A DNA stretch of 64,000 bases from positions 5,828,001 through 5,892,000 of the forward strand of contig NZ_JBBOCA010000001.1 in assembly GCF_038002225.1 (NCBI RefSeq). The letters are read 5' to 3'. The notes under the pieces are model-generated. The model saw only the letters and a list, made by a program, of their open reading frames with translations. It was not told where the DNA came from and did not search any database. The translations under genes were made by a program, and so were the position numbers. Below are positions 55,003-64,000 of the stretch, piece by piece. The DNA comes from Paenibacillus sp. FSL R7-0204. Its GTDB lineage: Bacteria > Bacillota > Bacilli > Paenibacillales > Paenibacillaceae. The first letter of the stretch is position 1. Every line of letters begins with the position of its first letter.

Positions 55003-58000
55003 CTACAGCTTCCAGATCCGGTACAGAATCACCGCTGCTTCCGCGCGGGAGAGGGTGTCCCCCGGAGCAAGCTTATTGTTCTTACCGTTCACTACGCCGT
55101 ACTTCAGCAGGGCGGTCACGCTGTCCTTGGCATAGGCGGAGATTTGACCGGCATCGGTGTAAGATGCTATCGATCCGCTGCCTTCCGCCGTGATTCCGGC
55201 CGCCTTCAGGGCACGCGCCGCAATTACCATCATCTCCTGGCGGGTGATGACGCCCGCTGGCTTGAAGGTATTGCCCGCATAGCCTGTGACGATACCAAGC
55301 TGCTTCGCGGCCGCAAGCTCCTTGCTGTATGCTGCGTTATTCTGTACATCGCTGAAGCCTGCAACTGCTTCAGCAGCAGCTTTAAGCTCCAGCACCTTCA
55401 CCAACGAGGCGGTGAAGTCTGCTCTGTTCATAGGTGCCGCAGGCATGAAGCTATTGCCTCCCGGAAGGATATCGCGCGCCGCCATGGCAAAAGCTGCCTG
55501 CCTCGCCCATGACAGGCTGCCGAGATCTGTATAGGACGGCGGAGCGAAGGCTGCGGCAAATGTACCTAACTCCGGAGTACGGAACAACAGCGCTTCCTTC
55601 GCTGCATCGTAACGGCTGTTCACCACAGCAGACCACGTGCCGTTGCCGGTGAGCGAACGGACCAGAATGGACTCCAGGCTGCCAAGCTCTGCTGCTGACG
55701 CTGTGTAAGGAATAGAGACGGTCATCGCGCTGCTGCCAGACAAGGCTACCTTCTGCCCGCCTGCAAGCAGGCTCAGTTCCACCACTGGACGGCTGCCGGT
55801 CTGCTGGAGAGCAGCGGCATTCAGGCCTTCGGCTGTGGACTGCTTGACCCGGATGCTAACATATTCAGTCGTTGCTGTAATTCCTGCGAGCTGCTCACTT
55901 GGAATAGACAGCGTAGCAAGGCCGTTCTGGAGGACAAGCAGGTACTTCTCCTGCGTCTTCAGGCCTTGAAGCGGCAACTGGGCTTCATAGGAGGCCACGC
56001 CGGTCAGGTTCGCCAGATCGATGATGATCTGCTTCCGTCCGTCTGCTGCCGGGGCCGCCTGCTTCAGGGCCTGCTGCCACAGCTCAGCCGTAACTACGGC
56101 CTTCGCCTCTGTGCCTTCGGTCTTCACGACAGGTCTGAGCGTCACTACGCCATCCTTGCTGTCCATCTGCGCAGGCTTAGGCGCAGGAGTGCTGGTGCTA
56201 TAGCTGGTTCCGCCAGAGACTGGTGCAGGTGTGGCTGTTGGTGTTGCTTCCGGTGCCGGTGTTGGCGTCGGCTTCGTCGGCGGCTCAGCGCCGTCTTTGG
56301 CCTTAAGCGTCAGCACGCCGAAGACGGAGGTGTCCTGATAGCCGTTGCCAGTGGTATCATTCCAGGCGGCCACACTTTGCCGGACGCCGCTCTTGGCATC
56401 GTTGATCTGAGTGTCGAAGCCGACCTTGGTGCCGCCGGCTGGCATGATTGTTTTGAACGGAATCTTCATTTCAAGCGTATAGTTCGTTCCGGTTACCTTG
56501 GTTGCCGACTCGAAGCCTGCACCAATGGCTGCCGGACTGAAGGAGGCTTCATTGTCGTAATTGACCCGGTATTGTCCGTCATCGCTCTCATAGAAGGTCG
56601 TGCGGCCGAAATTCTCATCCAGGAAAATCTCGACAGAGTCCTGCTCCCATGGATTCACATTGCTCTTGTCCAATTGAGCGTCATTCACTTGGACCAGCAC
56701 ATACAGATTCTGGTCATCCCACAGGGTACGCGTGGTTCCGCTTGCGCCCTGCCAGGCCATCTGATAACGGTTCACAGCCATCTCAGGCGCAGAGGCCCAA
56801 ATTCCATCCGCTGTTCCGTCAATAACCGGCGTGCCGTACACCGCCTCTGACACGTTGGCTTCCGCCGTATTCGGCTCATGCTCAGCCATGAATTTGGCCG
56901 GATCAATGACCGCGTAGTAGGCTGGTTTGGCCTGCAAATCCCTGTCGAACAGCAGCGGGCTTGACTCCGCTCTCCAGCTTGTGCGGTCGTCCATACCCCA
57001 GAAGGTTACCCGCGCGATATGGTCAGCATGGGCCTTGTAAATATCCATTAATTTGGCATACAGATAGCCTTGGGCAATCTGTTCCTTCTCCGTCTGCTTA
57101 TTCCCGCTGCCGGCCTGAATATCCAGCTCGGTAATGCTGACTTCTACGCCAAGGGAAATGAACTTCTCCAACGACAGCTTGACATTATCAGGATTCGTAT
57201 TGATATTGTAGTGCGCCTGCATCCCCACACCATCAATCAGCAGCTTGCCGGGATGGGTTAGTGCGTACTTCTCATTCAGTTCCTTGACCATACTGTAGAT
57301 GGCCTGGGCCTTGTTCTGGTTATCGTCATTGTAATCATTGTAATACAGCTTGATATCCCACTCCGGATGCTGGTCCAGTACTTCTCTGGCCGCCAGGAAC
57401 GCCTGCTCCAGATAGTCCGGACCGATGGCATCATACCACGGAGCCTTGCGCAGCGCCGCTTGCCAGTCGGAGGGATTGGACGGGTTATCATTCATCGCCT
57501 CGTTGACCACATCCCAGGAGATCACCCGGTCTCCGAAATGCTCCATGACTCCCTTGATGTGCGCCCTCAGGTTAGCGAGTGCTTCGTCACGCCCCAGGGG
57601 AACGCTTTTACCCGCTGCATCCGTGGTCAGGTTCATCCAGTCAGGCGACTGCTGATACCAAACCAGCACATGCCCGTGCATCTTCATGCCTTCGGCAAGC
57701 ACCTTGTTCACCATCGCATCCGCCGCTGTAAAAGTGAAATTACCCTTAGTCGGCTGCAGCGCATCCGGCTTCATCGCATTGCCTGCGGTAGCAACGTTGT
57801 GATGCATTTTCAGCAGGTCCAGCCGCACACCTTCCAGATCCTCGGCGGATAGCGCGTTGCCGATCAGGAAGTCATTTTGATAGGTTGTTTTTAGCGGAAT
57901 CAGATCTCTCTGAATATCCACCGGAGCGGTACCGGTATGTTTGAAATTAATATCATCGATATAAAAGGAAGCGGTTGCATTGTTGGAGCTTTCAATGTAA

Positions 58001-58995
58001 AGGGTCAGATGTTCGCCGCCTACGCTGTTATAGCGGTAGCTGCCCTCATATTTCACCCAGCCGTCAGCCGTACTGATTGTCTTGGGAGACAGCGCCACAT
58101 AACTCGCTCCTGAATCATTGCCCACCTGCGTGGACAGCTGGAGCTGTGCGCTCGCCGGTTCGATCAGCTTCACCCAGGCAGACAGGGTATATTCGCTGCC
58201 CTTGTCCACATACTTCTCCACACGCAGGGAAGGCCCGTGCCAGGTATTGCTTCTGCCCTCGACCTTCAGGGAATATGAACCGCCCTCGGTATGATTCGCT
58301 TCATTCGTTACGGTAAGCGTCTCGGTTCCGGCTCTGCCGGTAAAGCCGCCTAATTCCTGATCTTCAAAAGTAACCTTACTGAACGGCAAGGCCGGTTCAC
58401 GCACAGGCTCTTCCCCGCCGCCCGGAGCGGACTCTGTCGTTATCAGAAGATCACCAAGGTAGAAGGGTACTGTGGCTCCCTTGTCATTGGAATTGATGCG
58501 CAAGGAGTGGTCCCGCTTGTCAAGGTCCGTGGCACTGGTGTCCACCGTGAATGTCTTCGTCAGTGTGACCGATTGCCCTGCCACATAAGGTGTTGCTGCA
58601 TAATTCCCGTAGCTGTTCACTGTCTGCAGCGCCGCTTCTGCTCCCTCCGGGAGTGTCACCTTCGCGTCAACGTAGACAACAGCCGTTACGGTGTAAGTTT
58701 GTCCATGCTTAAGGCCGAGATCGGTGAACTTGAAATCCACCCCGTCCCAGTTATCCTTCCGGTTGCTTACGTATAAGGCTGCACCATCGGCATTCCCTGC
58801 AAAAGGAACCTCATTCACCGCACTCAGGCTGGCTCCCCCGGAATGGCTCGTCTTGCCTGTGCCATTCGCAAAGGTCTCGTGATATACCGTGGTCTTAGCC
58901 TCGGCTGCCTCCGCCACCGGAAGATACCCGCCTGCCGGAAGAAGCAGAAGGGCTGCCAGCAGCACCAGAGAGACTTGCTTGATTATTCTCTTCAT
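55003..58995 (-). CDS. Modular cell-surface endo-1,4-beta-xylanase (CBM22-CBM22-GH10-CBM9-SLH3)
   Basis: 1330 residues. Signal peptide (about 1-31, ending AEA), two CBM22-type modules (about 35-180 and 205-350), a GH10 catalytic domain (about 355-695) with acid/base Glu499 in WDVVNEAMN and nucleophile Glu623 in SITELDIQ, and a CBM9-type module (about 705-900). A Pro/Thr linker ([17 protein letters not shown]) and an unassigned beta-rich region (about 935-1140) follow, then three SLH repeats (about 1145-1330) that bind the pyruvylated wall polymer. It cuts xylan while fixed to the surface. The ATG of MKRIIKQ has GAGGAG eight bases upstream. A near-cre palindrome lies at 59033-59046. Confidence 0.95.
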   Translation of the reverse strand: MKRIIKQVSLVLLAALLLLPAGGYLPVAEAAEAKTTVYHETFANGTGKTSHSGGASLSAVNEVPFAGNADGAALYVSNRKDNWDGVDFKFTDLGLKHGQTYTVTAVVYVDAKVTLPEGAEAALQTVNSYGNYAATPYVAGQSVTLTKTFTVDTSATDLDKRDHSLRINSNDKGATVPFYLGDLLITTESAPGGGEEPVREPALPFSKVTFEDQELGGFTGRAGTETLTVTNEANHTEGGSYSLKVEGRSNTWHGPSLRVEKYVDKGSEYTLSAWVKLIEPASAQLQLSTQVGNDSGASYVALSPKTISTADGWVKYEGSYRYNSVGGEHLTLYIESSNNATASFYIDDINFKHTGTAPVDIQRDLIPLKTTYQNDFLIGNALSAEDLEGVRLDLLKMHHNVATAGNAMKPDALQPTKGNFTFTAADAMVNKVLAEGMKMHGHVLVWYQQSPDWMNLTTDAAGKSVPLGRDEALANLRAHIKGVMEHFGDRVISWDVVNEAMNDNPSNPSDWQAALRKAPWYDAIGPDYLEQAFLAAREVLDQHPEWDIKLYYNDYNDDNQNKAQAIYSMVKELNEKYALTHPGKLLIDGVGMQAHYNINTNPDNVKLSLEKFISLGVEVSITELDIQAGSGNKQTEKEQIAQGYLYAKLMDIYKAHADHIARVTFWGMDDRTSWRAESSPLLFDRDLQAKPAYYAVIDPAKFMAEHEPNTAEANVSEAVYGTPVIDGTADGIWASAPEMAVNRYQMAWQGASGTTRTLWDDQNLYVLVQVNDAQLDKSNVNPWEQDSVEIFLDENFGRTTFYESDDGQYRVNYDNEASFSPAAIGAGFESATKVTGTNYTLEMKIPFKTIMPAGGTKVGFDTQINDAKSGVRQSVAAWNDTTGNGYQDTSVFGVLTLKAKDGAEPPTKPTPTPAPEATPTATPAPVSGGTSYSTSTPAPKPAQMDSKDGVVTLRPVVKTEGTEAKAVVTAELWQQALKQAAPAADGRKQIIIDLANLTGVASYEAQLPLQGLKTQEKYLLVLQNGLATLSIPSEQLAGITATTEYVSIRVKQSTAEGLNAAALQQTGSRPVVELSLLAGGQKVALSGSSAMTVSIPYTASAAELGSLESILVRSLTGNGTWSAVVNSRYDAAKEALLFRTPELGTFAAAFAPPSYTDLGSLSWARQAAFAMAARDILPGGNSFMPAAPMNRADFTASLVKVLELKAAAEAVAGFSDVQNNAAYSKELAAAKQLGIVTGYAGNTFKPAGVITRQEMMVIAARALKAAGITAEGSGSIASYTDAGQISAYAKDSVTALLKYGVVNGKNNKLAPGDTLSRAEAAVILYRIWKL

Positions 58996-59032
58996 GCATT
59001 GCACTCCTCTGTAAGAATTTGGGTTTCAATGA

Positions 59033-59046
59033 GTTAAGCGCTTACA
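59033..59046. promoter_or_regulatory. Near-cre palindrome upstream of the xylanase gene
   Basis: GTTAAGCGCTTACA keeps the AAGCGCTT core and the right end of the cre pattern but not the leading TG. It is about 40 bases before the start codon, so it would act as a roadblock or overlap the promoter. Confidence 0.4.
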
Positions 59047-59173
59047 GCTAATGTGGAAGCCTCCCCCTTCACCACCCAAATCGTAGCATACGGACCCAAG
59101 TGCGTCTTACCTGAAATTAAAGGTTGTACCGTGCTTTTTATAGTCTTTTTCGCCGGAGGGTAAGATTGAGCTA

Positions 59174-59203
59174 AAATAAAGAAGACCCCTGTATCAGGGA
59201 TCT
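59174..59203 (-). terminator. Terminator of the MATE exporter gene
   Basis: Minus strand GATCCCTG-ATA-CAGGGGTC followed by TTCTTTATTTT. Confidence 0.6.
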
Positions 59204-59221
59204 CCTCGTTATCATCCTATG

Positions 59222-60607
59222 CTAGATCAGCTTGTGCGCATACCACTTCTTGCCCCGGAAGCGCCACAGGAATACTGCTCCGCGGACCGCCCACTCGCAG
59301 TTCATCGCCAGCCATACCCCCAGCACCCCGTAGCCCAGTACAATCCCGAGAATATAGCCGAACACCACCCGGAACAGCCACATGGTCAGCATTGAAGCAA
59401 TTGAGGTGAAGCGGGAATCTCCCGCTGCCCGCAGCGCGGACGGCAGAATGAAGCTGAAGGCCCAGAGCGGAATCTGGGCAATTGCATTGACCAGCAGCAC
59501 CACGAACAGATCATCGATAATCTCCACAGGCGGGGAGAAAATAGACACCAGCGGGTGGAACAGCGGCATCAGGATCAAGGCCACCAAAGCGTAAGAGGCG
59601 GAACCGATCCACAGGAAGGACTTGATGAACTTCCGGGCATCCTTCACATCCCCCCGTCCGATACACTGGCCGACCACGGTCACAATCGTCAGCGACAGCG
59701 CACTGGCCGGAATCTGAAAGACCATCGCCAGTGAGCCGGCAATGGCATTAGTAGCAATGGCATACGTGCCCAGACTGACAATGAAGATCTGCGTCAGCAG
59801 CTTGCCGCCGTTGAAGAACATCTGCTCTGCGGCGAACGGTACGCCGATGAACATGATTTTGCGCAGCATCGTAAGCGGAACATGGAACAGGTCGCGGAAA
59901 CGCACACGCAGCACCGAATCGAACTTAAACAGATAGATCAAGGCACAGGCCATCCCCACATAACGCGCAATATTGACCGCAAGTGTCATGCCCAGCACAC
60001 CCATATCCAGCAGGTTAATAAAGACGACGTTAAGGATAACGTACAGCACGTTCATAATCAGCGACAGCATCAGCGAAGCCCGTGTCCGGCCCACGCCCCG
60101 CAGCGCACCGCATACCGCCTGAACCACGGCAATCCCCAGATACGACATGCTGCTGCCGATCATATAGACCCGGGCATTGTCCAGCACATCGGCGGAGGCC
60201 GTCCCGAACAGCAGATTCAGAATGGGCGTATGGAAGGACATCAGCAGCAGACCGATTCCCACCGCAAGCAGCGAGACCGAGGTTACCGAGCCGGCTGTAG
60301 CCTGGGAGACCATGCGGTCATTCCCGCTTCCTTTATACTGCGCAACCACCACCGTCCCCCCGGTCGCAATCGCCACAAATACATTGATCAGAAAAATATT
60401 CAGGGAATCCACCATATTCACCGCACTGACCGCCGCCATCCCCGACGAGCTGATCATTGCGGTGTTGACCAGGTTCAGCCCGATAATGAAGGCCTGGTCA
60501 ATGAGAATAGGCAGAAACAAGGCGATAATTTGCCGGTAATCCATGCTGTCTCCGGACAGATATTTTTCCAGCCATTTCTTGGCCGGTTGAGGAGCTTGAA
60601 GCTGCAT
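59222..60607 (-). CDS. MATE-family efflux transporter
   Basis: 461 residues, about 12 transmembrane helices in two related halves. The first half begins PILIDQAFIIGLNLVNTAMISSSG (about 33-56), typical of the DinF/NorM-like MatE family; the paired block MLRKIMFIGVPFAAEQMFFNGGK lies near 245. Exports cationic compounds with Na+ or H+; substrate not predictable. No regulator is adjacent. The upstream region holds no clear promoter. Confidence 0.92.
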   Translation of the reverse strand: MQLQAPQPAKKWLEKYLSGDSMDYRQIIALFLPILIDQAFIIGLNLVNTAMISSSGMAAVSAVNMVDSLNIFLINVFVAIATGGTVVVAQYKGSGNDRMVSQATAGSVTSVSLLAVGIGLLLMSFHTPILNLLFGTASADVLDNARVYMIGSSMSYLGIAVVQAVCGALRGVGRTRASLMLSLIMNVLYVILNVVFINLLDMGVLGMTLAVNIARYVGMACALIYLFKFDSVLRVRFRDLFHVPLTMLRKIMFIGVPFAAEQMFFNGGKLLTQIFIVSLGTYAIATNAIAGSLAMVFQIPASALSLTIVTVVGQCIGRGDVKDARKFIKSFLWIGSASYALVALILMPLFHPLVSIFSPPVEIIDDLFVVLLVNAIAQIPLWAFSFILPSALRAAGDSRFTSIASMLTMWLFRVVFGYILGIVLGYGVLGVWLAMNCEWAVRGAVFLWRFRGKKWYAHKLI

Positions 60608-60809
60608 ACATTGATCACATTCTTTTCTGTAGAATAATTGCAGGCGTACAATACATTCCTTCCAGTTTACTACAGATTCCGCTCCAAGTCTGTGTTATAT
60701 ATGGATTTCGTTCAGATTACCGGATAACATTCCCTGCCCCCTAAGTAAATTCCTGGGTCCGGCCGAAATATAAAATGAGAGTATTTACTTACGGAAGGAG
60801 GAGCCTATT

Positions 60810-60989
60810 ATGAATAACGAGATCGTCAAAAGTCTGATCCAGCAGGTGACGGAAGATGTGTTATCCGAGAACCAAGCTGCCTTGGAGCAGAGTGGAAACA
60901 GCCAGGCCAGCATTCAACTAGCTGTGCAATTGTCCGCTGTTACCACCCTTAAGATCCTTGAAAAGCTGGAGCTGATCGATAAAGATTAA
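60810..60989 (+). CDS. Small hypothetical protein (59 residues)
   Basis: MNNEIVKSLIQQ start, then two predicted amphipathic helices (about 3-28 and 33-57), no Cys, no membrane segment, and an acidic end ELIDKD. The ribosome site AAGGAGG, eight bases before the ATG, is one of the best in the window, and a strong terminator follows at 61032, so it is very likely a real gene. I recognise no family. It is on the plus strand between minus-strand neighbours and therefore its own unit. Confidence 0.75.
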   Translation: MNNEIVKSLIQQVTEDVLSENQAALEQSGNSQASIQLAVQLSAVTTLKILEKLELIDKD

Positions 60990-61031
60990 CCGCACAGCCT
61001 GCCTGTGCTACATACCCGTAGGGCACTCCAC

Positions 61032-61074
61032 GCAAAAAACCGCAGGAAGCAAATTTCGCCTGCGGGTTTTTTGC
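61032..61074. terminator. Strong bidirectional terminator
   Basis: GCAAAAAACCGCAGG..CCTGCGGGTTTTTTGC: perfect arms with A and T runs on both sides. Serves the 59-residue gene on the plus strand and could stop readthrough from the minus strand. Confidence 0.85.
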
Positions 61075-61084
61075 ATGCCTATGG

Positions 61085-61398
61085 GGATTCAGGTGCACTA
61101 GTGCTCCACGTTTACGCTCCAGACCTGTTTTTGGCAAATCCAGGTGCAGTAATGCACTTCATTTACGCTGCGTGCCCACTTTCGGCTAATTCAGGTGCAC
61201 TGATGCACCTCATTCGCTCGCTCAGCCAACTATTTACGAATTCAGGTGCACTTGTGCTCTTCATTTACGTTCTCCTCCCGTTTTCGGCAAATTCAGGTGC
61301 AATTCTGCTCTTCATTCTGACGGCTCAGAGGGATTTATCCCCCTCATTTTCGCTCACCGCCCATTTTCAGCTGAATCAATGGGATTTTTCCCTTTCAT
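61085..61398. repeat. Hairpin-repeat array D, period 51
   Basis: Units starting CAGGTGCA at 61090, 61141, 61192, 61243 and 61294, each exactly 51 apart. Cores are small palindromes that vary in sequence while staying paired: GTGCA-GTAA-TGCAC, GGTGCA-CTGA-TGCACC. Two further cores, GGGATTTATCCC at 61330 and GGGATTTTTCCC at 61381, are again 51 apart, after one 34-base step. It fills the 471-base gap 60990-61460 with the terminator. Confidence 0.85.
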
Positions 61399-61460
61399 AG
61401 CCTCTAATTGACTCTGATTGACAAATTACTCTTTTCGGCAGCAATTCCACAATACAACTC

Positions 61461-63845
61461 TTATATACGCTGCGCCTCCAGCTCCCGCCTAAGCTCAAGC
61501 GCTTCAATACCCGCCAACAGTACTATTCCGATTCCGTGGGTATCGTTGAGCTGCCAGGTGAGCTGTTCTTTGTAATATAGTTTGTTGAAGGAATAACCCG
61601 AGCCCCGGCAGACGCCATAGACATTCCCCTGATGGTCGATGCAGTATTCGGCCAGCGCCATCCAGCCGCGTAACGCTGCATCGGCATATGGATACGGCTC
61701 TGTCAGCCAACCTCTACGAACGCCGTGCGCAAAAGCATATACGAACATCGAGGAACAGGATGCCTCCGCATAAGATTCGGGATCGGTCAGAACCTGATGC
61801 CATAATCCTGCGGCGTCCTGCAGCCGTAAATATCCTTCGCACAGCAGCCGGTAATACTCCAGCAGTTCTTCCCGCTGCGGATGCTGCTCCGGCAGTACCT
61901 CCAGCAGCTCAGTCAGCGAGAACAGCACCCAGCCGTTGCCTCTCCCCCAGGCTACACCGTTCGGCTTGCTGAATTTGTAGTCATACACATGATGCATAAT
62001 GCCAAGCTCCGGCTGGAACAGCCGATTACGGTAATGGAGAAACTGCGACACCGCATCATCCAGATAAGCGGGATCGCCCGTCAGCAGATAATACCGGCTC
62101 AGGAACGGAGTGCTCATATACAGATCATCGCACCACATTGTTCCCTGCATGAAGTCAGTAGTGCCCCGTGTACGGTAGAGCGCCCCCTCCTCATCGCGGG
62201 ACTGCGTATCTTGAATATACCGGGCGATATACGCAGCTGTATCAGGCGCTCCATGCAGCGGCTGTTCTACATGAGCGGCGAGCATCGTAGCACCGAAGGA
62301 ACCGCAGTCATCCAGTGAGTCCATGAGCGCCAGCTGCTGGTTGATACCCGGAGCACCATAGCGGCTGCGGTCCCAGAGCGAATAAGTATGAAGCCGGGTA
62401 CATTGCTCAATATGTCCTCTGGCATAAGCAGAATAATGAGGATCGCCCAGCGCCTGACCGGTACGCAGCAGACCATATAGGGTTACCCCGAGCGGATAAT
62501 TCCACCGGCCGTACAGCGTACTCTCCAGATAGGGCCTGACTGCGCCGCCAGGACGGTCTACCCGCCAAAAGCATTCCTCCGCCCCTTCGCCGAAGGGAGC
62601 ATCCATAGCTGCCGCTTCCATAGGCTGAGGTACCGCCGATTCCAGAAAAGGGCCCAGGTACAGCCATGGCCCGGTCTGCCCTTCCACCGGATAGGGACTC
62701 ACCAGCTTCACTGTGCTGCAGTCTCCACTGGCACCGGCTCCCTTGTTCCTGCTTCCCTGCAGATAGGAGTGTGGTAAAGCTTCCGCAATCCCCCGGCTAT
62801 ACTCCGTCTCCACCTGCACCTCTGCTGTGTTCCCAGCCGCAGCAGCTTCCAGCTCGAAGCCCCAGCCGTCGCCGCCGCACACGGCCTCGACCAGCAGGTC
62901 ATGGCTGCCGAAGCTCAGCGGCAGCATGCACTCAAGGCCGGCACTCGCTTCGGGCTGGATGGCGGCAAGCCTGCCATCCACGTAGACCTTGAGTGCCGCT
63001 ACATCCCGGCTGCGGAGGGCCAGCCGGACGTTCATTCCGCCCGGCGCACTCACCGCCGGCCTGCTCCAGGCCAGCGCCTTCGCGCCAGGCTTCGCACCGA
63101 GCACGCGCGCGAGATTCCCGCGCTGCGCCTCGTCATCCGGCCAGCCGGCCACCGGATACCAGGCACAGCGGGCCGCCAGCGCAGCTTCGGCGGCCTCCGC
63201 GGCTTCGCCGCAGCGGACGCGCTGCGAAGGCTCCGCGCGGTGCGCCGCAGCCTCTCCCTCTGGAGCGCCACCACCCTCCGGCTGCAGCGTCCATCTGCTC
63301 TGCTGCGGCGCGCTGTAGATCCAGCCCTCACAGCCGCTGCGCTCCGCAGTCGGGGCCAGAAAATGCAGCGGCGCGCCCTTCACGCTCCCGGTGCCAAAAA
63401 TCCCGCCGCAGCCGGTACCGGCTGCGGTACACTCCAGCAGGAAGTTATTCCAGCCTGAAGTCAGCCCGGTACGAAAGAACGCCTTACGGTCCGGGAACAC
63501 ATCATCGTTCAGATTGGAAGCGAAAACGGCCACGCCGCCAACATAGACTGTCACCGGACCGAAACAGCTGAGAGCGAGCGGAATATCGCTGTCTGTATCG
63601 CTCCACAGCTTCCCCCAGACATAGACAAATTCCCCGTCCCGCAGCTCAGGCAGCCGTTCTTTCAGGTTCATCTCATACCGGCAATCCGGCAGGCGCGGGA
63701 AGCTGTTCTCCAGATGAACGCGGTAGACCGGAGGCTGCGGCGGATTTGCACCAATATAGCGGTTCGCTATGATGGCAAGCATCGCTTCCGTATCCTCTCC
63801 GGCTGTACGGACGATGGAATGACGGGGATGAAAGTAGGCCCCCAT
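61461..63845 (-). CDS. GH88/GH105-family glycosidase with N-terminal beta-sandwich region
   Basis: 794 residues. The C-terminal half (about 430-790) is an (alpha/alpha)6-barrel of the GH88/105 unsaturated uronyl hydrolase group: WNYPLGVTLYGLL near 450, GTMWCDDLYMSTPFLSRYY near 575, VAWGRGNGWVLFSLTELLE near 640, HQVLTDPESYAEASCSSMF near 690. These enzymes open the 4,5-unsaturated uronic acid left by lyases on rhamnogalacturonan or similar polymers. The N-terminal 400 residues are beta-rich without a recognised catalytic motif. Residues about 200-240 are Ala/Glu-rich and encoded by unusually GC-rich DNA. No signal peptide, so cytoplasmic. ATG has GAGGTG eight bases upstream and shares one base with the preceding stop. 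Confidence 0.85.
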   Translation of the reverse strand: MGAYFHPRHSIVRTAGEDTEAMLAIIANRYIGANPPQPPVYRVHLENSFPRLPDCRYEMNLKERLPELRDGEFVYVWGKLWSDTDSDIPLALSCFGPVTVYVGGVAVFASNLNDDVFPDRKAFFRTGLTSGWNNFLLECTAAGTGCGGIFGTGSVKGAPLHFLAPTAERSGCEGWIYSAPQQSRWTLQPEGGGAPEGEAAAHRAEPSQRVRCGEAAEAAEAALAARCAWYPVAGWPDDEAQRGNLARVLGAKPGAKALAWSRPAVSAPGGMNVRLALRSRDVAALKVYVDGRLAAIQPEASAGLECMLPLSFGSHDLLVEAVCGGDGWGFELEAAAAGNTAEVQVETEYSRGIAEALPHSYLQGSRNKGAGASGDCSTVKLVSPYPVEGQTGPWLYLGPFLESAVPQPMEAAAMDAPFGEGAEECFWRVDRPGGAVRPYLESTLYGRWNYPLGVTLYGLLRTGQALGDPHYSAYARGHIEQCTRLHTYSLWDRSRYGAPGINQQLALMDSLDDCGSFGATMLAAHVEQPLHGAPDTAAYIARYIQDTQSRDEEGALYRTRGTTDFMQGTMWCDDLYMSTPFLSRYYLLTGDPAYLDDAVSQFLHYRNRLFQPELGIMHHVYDYKFSKPNGVAWGRGNGWVLFSLTELLEVLPEQHPQREELLEYYRLLCEGYLRLQDAAGLWHQVLTDPESYAEASCSSMFVYAFAHGVRRGWLTEPYPYADAALRGWMALAEYCIDHQGNVYGVCRGSGYSFNKLYYKEQLTWQLNDTHGIGIVLLAGIEALELRRELEAQRI

Positions 63846-64000
63846 CACAACATCACCTCACCGCCGGGGTACAGGGTGGAGCTGTACAGCCGTTTGGGCT
63901 GGGGTAGCGGCTGCCCGGGGTGTACTGCTTGCAGCGGCAGTGCTTCACCGGCATAGACGGCGGCCAGTTCATCCGTATAAATAATAACCTGCTCAGTTCC
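63845..64000 (-). CDS. C-terminal end of an unidentified gene upstream of GH88/105
   Basis: The frame is open from the right edge to a TGA that shares one base with the ATG of the GH88/105 gene (TGATG), so the two are translationally coupled. 51 residues are visible, ending LYSSTLYPGGEVML. They are too few to name a family; a polysaccharide-active enzyme is plausible from the coupling only. Confidence 0.6.
   Translation of the reverse strand, partial: GTEQVIIYTDELAAVYAGEALPLQAVHPGQPLPQPKRLYSSTLYPGGEVML

Noticed and set aside
54424..55135. Open frames with a 17-residue repeat across array C, on both strands
   Set aside because: A 51-base period is a multiple of three, so any frame without a stop in one unit stays open throughout. 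No ribosome site, and the frames run into the terminator and the xylanase gene.
62900..63570. Long plus-strand frames opposite the GH88/105 gene
   Set aside because: High GC in this stretch removes stop codons in several frames. The products are Arg/Pro-rich without motifs, while the minus-strand frame is a clear enzyme.

Overview
The window looks like a chromosomal segment of a Paenibacillus-type Firmicute. The reasons are the gene order alaS-ireB-ruvX-(DUF1292)2-mltG-U32-U32, which resembles the B. subtilis yrr region; a T-box in front of alaS; AGGAGG-like ribosome sites with many GTG and TTG starts; moderate GC; an S-layer-anchored GH10 xylanase; a GH88/105 gene; many sugar-uptake and YesM/YesN-type genes; and many short palindromic repeats between genes. 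Most genes lie on the minus strand. No phage, transposase, integrase, CRISPR-cas, rRNA or plasmid gene was seen. Both ends cut genes: a glcT-like antiterminator on the left and an unidentified gene on the right.

Region by region. 1-11.3 kb: glcT-like gene, an ABC exporter pair, yuaF-floT behind a SigW-like promoter, an iron alcohol dehydrogenase, and a galKET operon with a divergent AraC regulator. 12-24 kb: aldo/keto reductase, sirtuin, HAD phosphatase, alpha/beta hydrolase, an acyltransferase with a CRP/FNR-type box upstream, ilvD, a polysaccharide deacetylase, an AI-2E/YtvI-type membrane protein, and a class B PBP that overlaps it tail to tail. 24-42.4 kb: a locus for taking up and phosphorolysing beta-1,4-mannooligosaccharides. 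It holds two GH130 phosphorylases of different subfamilies, a mannobiose/cellobiose 2-epimerase, an ABC importer, a second solute-binding lipoprotein directly behind a YesM-type kinase, a separately placed YesN-type regulator, a LacI regulator, a broken acetylesterase, and a chemoreceptor at each end. 42.7-51.4 kb: two U32 genes, mltG, two DUF1292 genes, ruvX, ireB, T-box-controlled alaS and tRNA-Pro(CGG). 51.4-64 kb: a STM3941-like membrane protein, a DHA2 exporter with its TetR repressor and a perfect palindromic operator, a modular xylanase, a MATE exporter, a 59-residue orphan protein and the GH88/105 enzyme.

How it fits together: oligomannosides would enter through the importer. GH130_2 would shorten the chains, the epimerase would convert mannobiose to mannosylglucose, and GH130_1 would split that to mannose-1-phosphate and glucose. 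The promoters of the importer operon and of the response regulator share one layout, a TATAAT box followed five bases later by a cre/LacI-like 14-mer.

The most unusual feature is non-coding. Four intergenic arrays differ in sequence but share a 50-51-base period, each unit being one small hairpin plus a spacer. A separate 105-base double-hairpin element occurs three times, always in the same orientation and directly beside a terminator.
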